This document shows, piece after piece, positions 1 to 5,441 of a stretch of 6,067 nucleotides of DNA. The stretch lies in the NCBI GenBank assembly GCA_027458945.1, contig DAIDOU010000069.1, forward strand, positions 1 through 6,067. The letters are read 5' to 3'. The notes below the pieces were generated by a model. The model saw only the letters and a program-made list of their open reading frames with translations, did not search any database and had not been told where the DNA came from. This DNA comes from Acidobacteriota bacterium. Lineage in GTDB: Bacteria > Acidobacteriota > Thermoanaerobaculia > Thermoanaerobaculales > Thermoanaerobaculaceae. The number at the start of each line of letters is the position of its first letter. Position 1 is the stretch's first letter. The position numbers and the translations under genes are program-made.

Positions 1-474
1 ACACCCGTCCGGGCAGGCGGCGCGGTCGAGGACGAAGCGCTTCGGCCAGGCGTGGGGGTGGGGGAGGCGGACCGCGGGCACCTCGACCATGCCGAGGTTG
101 AACGGGTCCTTGACCCTGGCCGGGCAGGCGGGGGTGCAGGCACCGCACGCGGTGCAGCGTTCGGTCACATACGCCGGCGCGTGGGTGATCGTGACCTCGT
201 AGCCGCCGCCGTCCTCGCGGCAGGCGGTGACGCGGGCGCCGGTGAGGACGCGGACGTGACGGTTGCGCTCGAGCCGGCGGGTGTTGATCTCCATCCCGCA
301 CGTGGGGGGGCAGAGCTTGGGGAAGTAGTGGTGGTTGCGCAGCACGCGCCCGCCGATGCAGGCGTCGCGTTCCACCAGCACGACCTCGCGGCCGGCCTCG
401 GCGGCCTCGAGGGCGGCCGTGACGCCGGCGATGCCGGCTCCGACGACGAGCAGTGGCCGGGGCGCGGCGGTCAT
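1..474 (-). CDS. qmoA: QmoA, FAD- and Fe-S-containing subunit of the Qmo complex (partial, N-terminal 158 residues)
   Basis: This is an HdrA-like flavoprotein subunit of the quinone-interacting membrane-bound oxidoreductase, which is thought to pass electrons between the quinone pool and APS reductase. The start is ATG at 474, and the frame stays open to base 1, so the C-terminal part is missing. Visible features are an N-terminal dinucleotide-binding motif GAGIAG (residues 12-17) and an acidic residue at the end of the second strand (VLVERD, about 32-37). These are followed by GGRV (41-44), the QmoA/HdrA-type segment FPKLCPPTCGMEIN (51-64), and a ferredoxin-like cluster CTACGACTPACP (107-118). 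A further Cys pair, C154 and C158, may open a second cluster. The start codon overlaps the stop of the upstream YkgJ gene as ATGA, so it is probably translationally coupled and in the apr operon. A generic HdrA or other FAD oxidoreductase is the alternative. The CPPTCG segment and the aprBA neighbours favour QmoA. qmoB and qmoC would be expected beyond the left edge. Confidence 0.88.
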   Translation of the reverse strand, partial: MTAAPRPLLVVGAGIAGVTAALEAAEAGREVVLVERDACIGGRVLRNHHYFPKLCPPTCGMEINTRRLERNRHVRVLTGARVTACREDGGGYEVTITHAPAYVTERCTACGACTPACPARVKDPFNLGMVEVPAVRLPHPHAWPKRFVLDRAACPDGC

Positions 475-1274
475 GGCGTCCTCCGCGGCGCGCTGTGCGG
501 CTCCCTCACCTTCAGCGTCGGCTCGGCGAACAGCGCGAAGCGGAGCCAGCGGAAGGCGAAGCGCAGGAGCGCCTCGTCGCTGCTCTCGAGCTCGTGCGCG
601 AGCCCCTCCTCGACCTCGAAGCGGCGCAGGAAGCTCGATTCGAGGACGAAGCGGCGGAACGCGTCGAGGTCGTAGCACGCCGTGTGGAAGAGCTCGATCC
701 GCTTAGGGTCGAGCTGGCGCCCGCCGATGAACCAGGGGTGGGCGACGACGTCGCGGAACCCGGCCTCGAGCTCCTCGCGCTCCTGCACCTTCTGGTCGGC
801 GCGCCAGCGCTCCACCGTCCACTCCGACGTCTCCTCCCGTCCATGGCAGAACTCGTCCTCGAACAGGACGTAGACCGGTTCGGGATCGACGCCCGCGCGG
901 GCGGGCGGCAGCGCCATGCCGAGCGGGTACATGCGGCACGCCCACGGGCGGTCGTCGTACACGGTGCAGCCGCGCTCGCCGACGAACGGGCAGCGCCGCG
1001 CCTCGTCGTCGCCCATGCGCAGCATCACCACCGGGAGGTGGAGGTCCTTGGTGATCGGCGCCAGGGTGTGTCGGGCGAGGAACTCGCCGGTGCTCATCCC
1101 GAGCCTGCGAGCGAGGCGGAGCACGTCGAGCGGGGTCAGCATGATGTTGACGTCGGCGCAACACCGGTTGAAACACGGCACGCCCGGATGACAGCCGAAG
1201 CGAAACGCCTCGCCGTCACCGAGCTGCCGCTTCCCCCGTAGCGCCTCTGGGAGCGCCGCCGCGGTCGAGTTCAT
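471..1274 (-). CDS. YkgJ-family (CxxCxxCC-type) cysteine-cluster protein
   Basis: This 267-residue protein is of the YkgJ/UPF0153 type, a family presumed to bind zinc or an iron-sulfur cluster whose reaction is unknown. The N-terminal signature is C28-x5-C34-x3-C38-C39. It is followed by C95 (RRCPF), C103 (GCTVY), C113 in DRPWACRMYPLG, and C143 (EFCHG), which together give eight candidate ligands. The C-terminal third is charged, probably helical and without cysteines except near ACYDLD. No signal peptide or membrane segment is seen, so a cytoplasmic location is likely. ATG at 1274 overlaps the stop of the zinc-ribbon gene (ATGA), and an AAGGAGG ribosome-binding site lies at 1284-1290. Its own stop overlaps the qmoA start. 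Sitting between aprA and qmoA, it could serve cluster assembly or electron transfer for Apr/Qmo, but that is inferred from position only. The family assignment is firm and the function is not known. Confidence 0.85.
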   Translation of the reverse strand: MNSTAAALPEALRGKRQLGDGEAFRFGCHPGVPCFNRCCADVNIMLTPLDVLRLARRLGMSTGEFLARHTLAPITKDLHLPVVMLRMGDDEARRCPFVGERGCTVYDDRPWACRMYPLGMALPPARAGVDPEPVYVLFEDEFCHGREETSEWTVERWRADQKVQEREELEAGFRDVVAHPWFIGGRQLDPKRIELFHTACYDLDAFRRFVLESSFLRRFEVEEGLAHELESSDEALLRFAFRWLRFALFAEPTLKVREPHSAPRRTP

Positions 1275-1612
1275 ATTCCTTCCCCTCCTTGCCCCGGGGC
1301 ATCGCCGGGGATCACGTCCTCGTCGGGTGAGGCGGCGAGCACGTCATCCTCGATGATGCGATCGCGCAGGGCGGTCCGCGACCAGACCGGGATCGGGGAC
1401 GCCTGGCCGCTGGCGGGATCGAGCCGGTAGCGGTACGACGAGCGGACGCCGTAGTGCTCCTCCATCCACGCCCAGCCGTGGACGAAATAGGCGCACTCGT
1501 CGTTGAAGCACGCGTACTGGAACGTGCCGTCCCACCCGCCATCGTCGGGGAGGCGGAACGGGGCGAGCGGTTGGCCGCAGTGCGGGCAGGGCGGAACGGC
1601 GCTAGAGACCAC
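1271..1612 (-). CDS. Small zinc-ribbon protein of the Ogr/Delta-like type, apr-associated
   Basis: This 113-residue protein has a probable four-cysteine zinc site: C9-P-H-C12 near the N-terminus and C35-x4-C40 in YACFNDECAYF. An aromatic stretch, GWAWMEEHYGV (46-56), and SYRYRLDP (59-66) follow, then PVWSRTALRD (75-84) and an acidic tail. From memory, similar small proteins are annotated as Ogr/Delta-like zinc fingers beside aprA in sulfate reducers. The phage-activator name need not reflect function here. A role in regulating or maturing APS reductase is possible but unproven. The start is taken as GTG 1612, because GAGGTGATC, an exact match to the 16S 3' end, lies directly upstream. The GTG at 1618 sits inside that site and has no ribosome-binding site of its own. 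The stop overlaps the YkgJ start. The aprA stop lies 58 bases upstream, with a strong hairpin in between. Confidence 0.78.
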   Translation of the reverse strand: MVSSAVPPCPHCGQPLAPFRLPDDGGWDGTFQYACFNDECAYFVHGWAWMEEHYGVRSSYRYRLDPASGQASPIPVWSRTALRDRIIEDDVLAASPDEDVIPGDAPGQGGEGI

Positions 1613-1621
1613 GATCACCTC
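1613..1621 (-). promoter_or_regulatory. Ribosome-binding site that decides the zinc-ribbon start
   Basis: On the minus strand, GAGGTGATC (1621 down to 1613) is complementary to the usual 16S rRNA 3' end. The next codon is GTG at 1612, with five bases between GAGG and the start. No other start codon occurs before the first zinc-ligand cysteine. Confidence 0.6.
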
Positions 1622-1634
1622 GAATGACGAAGGA

Positions 1635-1662
1635 ACCCCGGGCGCCCTGCGGCGCCCGGGGT
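1635..1662 (-). terminator. Strong GC hairpin between aprA and the zinc-ribbon gene (partial terminator or mRNA-processing element)
   Basis: ACCCCGGGCGCC (1635-1646) and GGCGCCCGGGGT (1651-1662) are perfect inverted repeats, forming a 12-bp stem with a four-base loop. The hairpin begins eight bases past the aprA stop. Downstream in the minus direction the sequence is TTCCTTCG, pyrimidine-rich but without a proper run of U. Complete termination is therefore unlikely. A leaky terminator, or a stem protecting the 3' end of a highly expressed aprBA message, fits better, because the genes beyond it look like part of the same operon. Confidence 0.5.
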
Positions 1663-1670
1663 GTCCGGAC

Positions 1671-3554
1671 TCATCCTTGCTGGAACATGTGGACGATCGG
1701 CTTCTTGCTCATCTCCCACTCGTCGGAGGCGGGGTTGAGTCGGCAGTTGACGAAGCAGTGCCAGTTCTTCTCGTCCATCTTGGGCTTGTCGGAACGGAAG
1801 TAGTAACCGGGCCAGCGCGTCTCCTCGCGGAACATGATCGAGCGGACGTGCGCCTCGGCCTGGTACATGCGGTGGAAGTTCTCCCAGCAGCGCATCAGCT
1901 CGTGCAGGTCGGCGGCGGCGAGCTTGGCGGCGTCCTCCTTGAGGAACGCGAGCAGCTCGAGCCCCTTCTTGAGCAGCGCCTCGGAGGTCGTGAACTGCGA
2001 GGTCACCCCGCCGGCGTACTCGTCCATGAGCTTCTGCAGGCGCATCTGGAACATCTTCGGCCGGATGTAGTTGGGGTTGACGTCGGACTGCGTCGTCGCG
2101 CCCTTGAACTGCTGGAACGTCTCGATCGGCTTGAAGACCTCGGCCTTGAGCGCCGCGACCTTGACCGCGTCGAGCGCAGGCGCCGCCGGCTTCTCGTCGA
2201 CGATGTAACGAATCGCGGACTTGGCGGCGATCCGGCCCTCGGCGTGCGAGCCGGAGGAGAACTTGTGCGACGAGGCGCCCGAGGCGTCGCCGGCGCAGAA
2301 CAGGCCGCGCACGGTCGACATGTTCTCGTAGCCCCAGAAGTACTCGGCCGGCGCCAGGTCCTTGGGACCGGACACCCAGGCGCCGGAGGCGCCGGAGTGC
2401 GAGCCGATGAAGTACGGCTCGGCGGCGGCGATCTCGGAGGACTTCTCCTCGGGGGCCGTGTTGGTCGCGGCCCACAGGATCGCCTGCGAGATCGTCATGT
2501 CGAGGAAGTCTTCCCACGCCTCGGACTCGAGCTCCTTGAGCTTCTTCTTGGCGGCCTTCTCGTCGCCCGAGCCGGCGGCGATCTTCTGGATCGCCTCCTC
2601 GGTGCGCATGAGTATTGGGCCCTTGCCCTCCATCACGTCGAGCATGCCGAGGTAGTTGCGCAGGTTCGCCGGGACCGGTTTGACGTGGCCGTACGGCAGC
2701 CAGTTCTCGAGCTCGGGCTTGCGGGTCTCCATGTAGTTCTCGCCGAGCGCGTTGGTGGCGCGCGACTTGAACAGGAGGAACCAGGCACCGACCGGGCCGT
2801 ACGCGTCCTTGAACCGGACCGGGATGAAGCGCACCTCCTGGCAGGTCATCTCGGCGCCGGCCTTGAGCGTGAAGTACGCCGACGCGCCGGCGTTCCACGG
2901 CGGATACCAGGCGCGGCCCTGACCTTCACCGGAGGAGCGCGGCTTGAACACGTGCACGGCACCGCCCATGGCGGCGATCACGGCCTTGGCCTTGAACACG
3001 TAGAACGTGTTCTCGCGCACCGAGAAGCCGTACGCGCCGACGCAGCGCTCGCCGTCCATGATCGGGCCGACGATGAAGACGCGCTCGTAGATGTTCTCCT
3101 TGCCGAGGGCGTTCTTCGCCGCCTCGGCGACGACCACCTTGTACGACTCGCCGTTGATCATCAGCTGCCAGCGACCCTCGTGCACATAGGCGCCCTTCTC
3201 GTCCTTCCAGATCGGCAGCCCCCACTTCTCGAACAGGTGCACGGTGGAGTCGACGTGGCGCGCGATGTTGGCGACGAGGTCCTCGCGCGTCACGCCCATG
3301 AGGTCGTTGCGCACGTAGTCGACGTAGTCCTTGATCGTGTTCTGCCCGTCCCGGAGGCCGACGTACTGGTTGATCGCCGACAGGCCCATGGCGACCGCGC
3401 CGGAGCGGTCCACCGCGGCCTTGTCCACCAGCGTCACCTTGAGGCCGTGCTGCTTGGCCCAGTACGCGGCCTCCACGGCGGCACCGCACGCGGCCATGCC
3501 GCCGCCGAGGATGAGGAGATCGGTTTCGACTTCGACGGTCTTGAAGTCAACCAT
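1671..3554 (-). CDS. aprA: Adenylylsulfate (APS) reductase, alpha subunit
   Basis: AprA is the FAD-containing catalytic subunit of dissimilatory APS reductase: APS + 2 e- gives sulfite + AMP, and the reverse in sulfur oxidisers. It is a soluble cytoplasmic protein that pairs with AprB. At 627 residues it is normal for the family. The N-terminal FAD motif is GGGMAACGA (17-25), followed by VDRSGAVAMGLSAINQY (48-64). FIPVRFKD (243-250) probably holds an active-site arginine, and SHSGASG (385-391) holds the probable active-site histidine (H386). GLFCAGDASG (418-427) is the second FAD-contact segment. The ends of the protein match AprA family form, with no truncation or frameshift. I chose ATG 3554 because the family begins MVDFKTVEVETD and AGGAAGG lies just upstream (3560-3566). 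The ATG at 3584 would add ten atypical residues and overlap aprB. The gap to the aprB stop is 14 bases. A fumarate reductase flavoprotein is the broader superfamily alternative, excluded by the apr-specific motifs and the aprB neighbour. Confidence 0.97.
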   Translation of the reverse strand: MVDFKTVEVETDLLILGGGMAACGAAVEAAYWAKQHGLKVTLVDKAAVDRSGAVAMGLSAINQYVGLRDGQNTIKDYVDYVRNDLMGVTREDLVANIARHVDSTVHLFEKWGLPIWKDEKGAYVHEGRWQLMINGESYKVVVAEAAKNALGKENIYERVFIVGPIMDGERCVGAYGFSVRENTFYVFKAKAVIAAMGGAVHVFKPRSSGEGQGRAWYPPWNAGASAYFTLKAGAEMTCQEVRFIPVRFKDAYGPVGAWFLLFKSRATNALGENYMETRKPELENWLPYGHVKPVPANLRNYLGMLDVMEGKGPILMRTEEAIQKIAAGSGDEKAAKKKLKELESEAWEDFLDMTISQAILWAATNTAPEEKSSEIAAAEPYFIGSHSGASGAWVSGPKDLAPAEYFWGYENMSTVRGLFCAGDASGASSHKFSSGSHAEGRIAAKSAIRYIVDEKPAAPALDAVKVAALKAEVFKPIETFQQFKGATTQSDVNPNYIRPKMFQMRLQKLMDEYAGGVTSQFTTSEALLKKGLELLAFLKEDAAKLAAADLHELMRCWENFHRMYQAEAHVRSIMFREETRWPGYYFRSDKPKMDEKNWHCFVNCRLNPASDEWEMSKKPIVHMFQQG

Positions 3555-3568
3555 GTCCGCCTTCCTCT

Positions 3569-4006
3569 CTAACTCTTGGTCCACACGGCGGGAAGGCCGA
3601 GGGATTCGGGTTCGGTGAACAGCGCCGGACCGGCGAGAGCCGGGGCGTTATCCCAACCGCCGGCTGGTTTGGCCTGTCCCTCCGGCGTGGTCCGGATCGG
3701 GAACTTGAACCGCTTCAGGGTGCCGTTGCGGAACTTGACCGTCCACATGATGCTGTCGGTGGAGCGCATCGGGACCACCGAGGCGCCCATCGGGACGAAG
3801 TCCGCGTACCCGCGCACGTCGATCGCCTGGGTCGGGCAGATCTTGACGCAGTTGTAGCACTCCCAGCACATCTCCGGTTCCTGGTTGTACGCCTTCATGG
3901 TCTCCTTGTTGAGCACCATGAGGTCGTTGGGACAGATGTACTGGCAGGCGGTCTTGTCGAGCGCCTTGCATCCGTCGCACTTTTCCGGATTCACAAAACT
4001 GGGCAT
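3569..4006 (-). CDS. aprB: Adenylylsulfate (APS) reductase, beta subunit
   Basis: AprB is the electron-transfer subunit of APS reductase and carries two [4Fe-4S] clusters that feed the FAD of AprA. It has 145 residues, normal for the family. The eight cluster cysteines are C10, C13, C21, C25 and C47, C50, C53, C57, arranged as KCDGC...ACQYICP and MCWECYNCVKICP. W48, next to C47, matches the tryptophan reported between a cluster and the FAD in the known structure. The segment after the clusters (DSIMWTVKFRNG, RFKFPIRTTPEG) is typical AprB. The C-terminal tail (about 115-145) should wrap around AprA. The ATG at 4006 has an excellent ribosome-binding site, TAAGGAGG (4013-4020), with six bases of spacing, which fits high expression. 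It is the first gene of the minus-strand operon, with aprA 14 bases downstream. Confidence 0.97.
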   Translation of the reverse strand: MPSFVNPEKCDGCKALDKTACQYICPNDLMVLNKETMKAYNQEPEMCWECYNCVKICPTQAIDVRGYADFVPMGASVVPMRSTDSIMWTVKFRNGTLKRFKFPIRTTPEGQAKPAGGWDNAPALAGPALFTEPESLGLPAVWTKS

Positions 4007-4044
4007 GTATGTCCTCCTTAGGACTCCGAGGGATCGTTGAGTTG

Positions 4045-4063
4045 GGGTGGCTTCTCACCACCC
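4045..4063 (-). other. Hairpin in the aprB leader
   Basis: GGGTGG (4045-4050) and CCACCC (4058-4063) form a perfect 6-bp stem with a seven-base loop. It lies about 25 bases before the aprB ribosome-binding site, inside the leader if transcription starts near 4138. It could stabilise the mRNA or modulate translation. A stem this short also arises easily by chance in GC-rich DNA. Confidence 0.3.
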
Positions 4064-4148
4064 GGCGTCGATTCCGCGCGCTCGCTCGTCGCACCACCTC
4101 CTCGTCAGTTGTTGGAATCGGAGAAGCCTTTCCACGTCACGGACGGGT

Positions 4149-4164
4149 AGCAATTCTTGTGCCA
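4149..4164 (-). promoter_or_regulatory. Candidate sigma-54 (RpoN) -24/-12 promoter for aprBA
   Basis: On the minus strand, TGGCAC (4164-4159), then AAGAA, then TTGCT (4153-4149), fits the RpoN consensus TGGCAC-N5-TTGCW. The invariant GG and GC are separated by the required ten bases. It points toward aprB and predicts a start near 4138, giving a leader of about 130 bases. I found no convincing sigma-70 elements nearby. It overlaps a Crp/Fnr-like palindrome, so one of the two readings may be coincidental. Confidence 0.5.
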
Positions 4165-4174
4165 TGTTTCACAA
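4157..4174. promoter_or_regulatory. Candidate Crp/Fnr-family operator
   Basis: TTGTGC-N6-TCACAA is an 18-bp palindrome with one mismatch from TTGTGA-N6-TCACAA. That is the form bound by Crp-type regulators and, as I recall, the form predicted for HcpR sites upstream of apr and sat genes in Desulfovibrio. It lies in the divergent region and could serve aprBA (left) or the plus-strand genes (right). It covers the -24 half of the possible sigma-54 promoter. Confidence 0.5.
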
Positions 4175-4181
4175 CGTCAGT

Positions 4182-4194
4182 AAGTACTTGCAAG
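4182..4194. repeat. Two overlapping 8-bp palindromes
   Basis: AAGTACTT (4182-4189) and CTTGCAAG (4187-4194) are each perfect palindromes and share three bases. They lie in the AT-richer island, 8 bases beyond the Crp/Fnr-like site. They may be a further regulator site. No known motif was recognised. Confidence 0.3.
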
Positions 4195-4595
4195 AAAATA
4201 CCTAAGGAAACGGACGCGAGGGTGGTGGCCGAGCCGGGGGGCGCCGCCCGCGCACCGGGTCGTGCCCCGGGGGCTCAATTGCAGTCGGATGAAGCACTTG
4301 AGGCGAGGGGGCGCTGTTACCTCCGAGAAACGGCCGCGCGGCCGGGACGGGGCGTCCGCGAAACATCGGAACGTTGCAGCCGGGCGCCCCGGCGGGCTTC
4401 GCCGGCCCGACGGCTGGTCGTCGCCAGGGAACCGGAGGGTGTGGTTACGCAATGGTGACAGGGGGGTGGGGCGTTACGCTCGCGGCGCATCGCCCGGCCA
4501 AGAGTTGGCTCGGAACCTATTACAGGGAAGTGAGTTCGTGCTGCGGTGGCGATGGCAAGCGGTTTGCTTCCCCGACCGGTGGGACACCGGAGCGC
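4195..4595. other. Divergent intergenic remainder, no gene recognised
   Basis: This roughly 400-base stretch lies upstream of the kinase-like gene. Open frames cross it on both strands, but their products are low-complexity Arg/Ala/Pro-rich and match no family I recognise. It contains a perfect 14-bp palindrome, CGGCCGCGCGGCCG (4331-4344), a small stem GGACG/CGTCC (4345-4357), and a 6-bp stem CCGGCG/CGCCGG (4389-4405). These could form a structured leader for the plus-strand transcript. I found no clear plus-strand sigma-70 promoter. Third-position GC is visibly lower just before 4596 than after it, which supports 4452-4595 being non-coding. Confidence 0.45.
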
Positions 4596-5414
4596 GTGCC
4601 TGTCGTTCTCATCTCCCGCGGCACCATGACCGGCGGCCAGGCGCTGGGCCGCTGCGTCGCGGAGCACCTCTCGCTGCAGCTCGTGCGGCGCGAGGATCTG
4701 ATGAGCGTCATCGACACGCGCGGCGAGCACGCCAAGAAGGTCAGGGCCAGCATCGACCGCGCCACCCGCGCCTACGACCAGTTCAGCCAGCTCCGGCGTC
4801 CCTACCTGATCCTGATGCGGGAGGCGCTCCTCGGCTTCATCCGCGGCGGCGACTGCGTCTACAACGGCTTCGCCAGCCACCTCCTCGTTCCCGGCGTCCA
4901 GTGCTGCATGCGCGTCCGCATCACCGCGCCGCTGGCGATGCGGGTCAGCAACGCCGTCGAGCGCCTCGGCGTGACCGCGGACGAGGCGCGGGAGGCGGTC
5001 GAGCGCGAGGATGAGGAACGGTTGCGCTGGGGCCGCTTCATGTACGGGCGGGATATTCGCGACCCGAGCCTGTACGACGTGTGCTTCTCGCTGGAGAAGG
5101 CGACGCCTGCGACCGTCTGCTCGATGATCGCGGCCGGCCTGCGAGAGAAGGAGTTCCAGCCCACGCCCGAGAGCGCCCGGGCGCTCGAGGACCTCTACCT
5201 CGGCGCCTGCGTCGAGGCGGCCCTGGTGAGCGATGCGCGGACGTTGGCCTGGGAGATCGGGGCGCAGGCGCGTGAGGGCATCGTGCTGCTCGAGGGCCCG
5301 TTCCTCGAGGACGCGCCGCTCGCGGATGTCCTCGAGGTGGCGCGGGCGGTCGCGGGCGTTCGCGAGGTGGAGTACCAGCCCGGCTGCGTGGCGAGCTTCC
5401 AGCTGGCGCCGTGA
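4596..5414 (+). CDS. Cytidylate-kinase-like protein with C-terminal BON-like domain
   Basis: This 272-residue protein appears to have two parts. Residues 1-185 resemble the cytidylate-kinase-like family. They start with PVVLISRGTMTGGQALG (2-18), where the family has ISR-x4-GG in place of a lysine-bearing P-loop. RRED (31-34) and the late segment RWGRFMYGRDIRDPSLYDVCF (144-164) also fit. Residues about 199-262 read like a BON domain, with alternating hydrophobics, EGIVLLEGPF (227-236) and VAGVREVE (252-259). BON domains usually bind phospholipid or ligands, so membrane association is possible. Kinase activity is not assured. I chose GTG 4596 because related proteins begin just before (V/I)-x-ISR, and because codons upstream (ATG 4452 onward) have much more A/T in third positions. 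The ribosome-binding site is weak for either start. The next gene begins 27 bases downstream, so the two are probably co-transcribed. Confidence 0.7.
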   Translation: MPVVLISRGTMTGGQALGRCVAEHLSLQLVRREDLMSVIDTRGEHAKKVRASIDRATRAYDQFSQLRRPYLILMREALLGFIRGGDCVYNGFASHLLVPGVQCCMRVRITAPLAMRVSNAVERLGVTADEAREAVEREDEERLRWGRFMYGRDIRDPSLYDVCFSLEKATPATVCSMIAAGLREKEFQPTPESARALEDLYLGACVEAALVSDARTLAWEIGAQAREGIVLLEGPFLEDAPLADVLEVARAVAGVREVEYQPGCVASFQLAP

Positions 5415-5429
5415 AGCCGGCCGGGAGAC

Positions 5430-5434
5430 AGGAG
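5430..5434 (+). promoter_or_regulatory. Ribosome-binding site of the heptad-repeat gene
   Basis: AGGAG with seven bases before ATG 5442, a standard spacing. It fixes the start and shows the gene is translated on its own account after the kinase-like gene ends at 5414. Confidence 0.65.
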
Positions 5435-5441
5435 TGAGGTG

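Noticed and set aside
52..675. Plus-strand open frame opposite qmoA and the YkgJ gene
   Set aside because: The opposite strand encodes recognisable proteins with cluster motifs. This frame is low-complexity and crosses a gene boundary.
1503..3572. A 689-codon plus-strand open frame opposite aprA
   Set aside because: It is the complement of the well-supported aprA gene in GC-rich DNA. Its product is Leu/Val/Arg/Gly-rich low complexity with no recognisable domain.
4134..4140. A sigma-70 -35-like GTGACG on the minus strand upstream of aprB
   Set aside because: The hexamer 17 bases downstream, TTCCAA, is a poor -10 match, so the pair is not convincing.
4301..4320. Resemblance to the 5' part of an SAH riboswitch (GAGG...GCGCTG)
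   Set aside because: The remaining conserved elements, including the GGCTCG-like strand and its pseudoknot partner, were not found, and the downstream gene is not in methionine metabolism.
4009..4458. Plus-strand 149-codon frame through the divergent intergenic region
   Set aside because: It has no recognisable domain, its composition is Arg/Ala-rich, and it runs through the aprB ribosome-binding site and the promoter-like signals. It is not supported as a gene.
4374..4595. N-terminal extension of the kinase-like protein from ATG 4374 or ATG 4452
   Set aside because: Codons there have many A/T third positions, unlike the gene body, and the family normally begins just before the ISR motif. 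ATG 4452 cannot be fully excluded, since GGAGGG lies 12 bases upstream of it.
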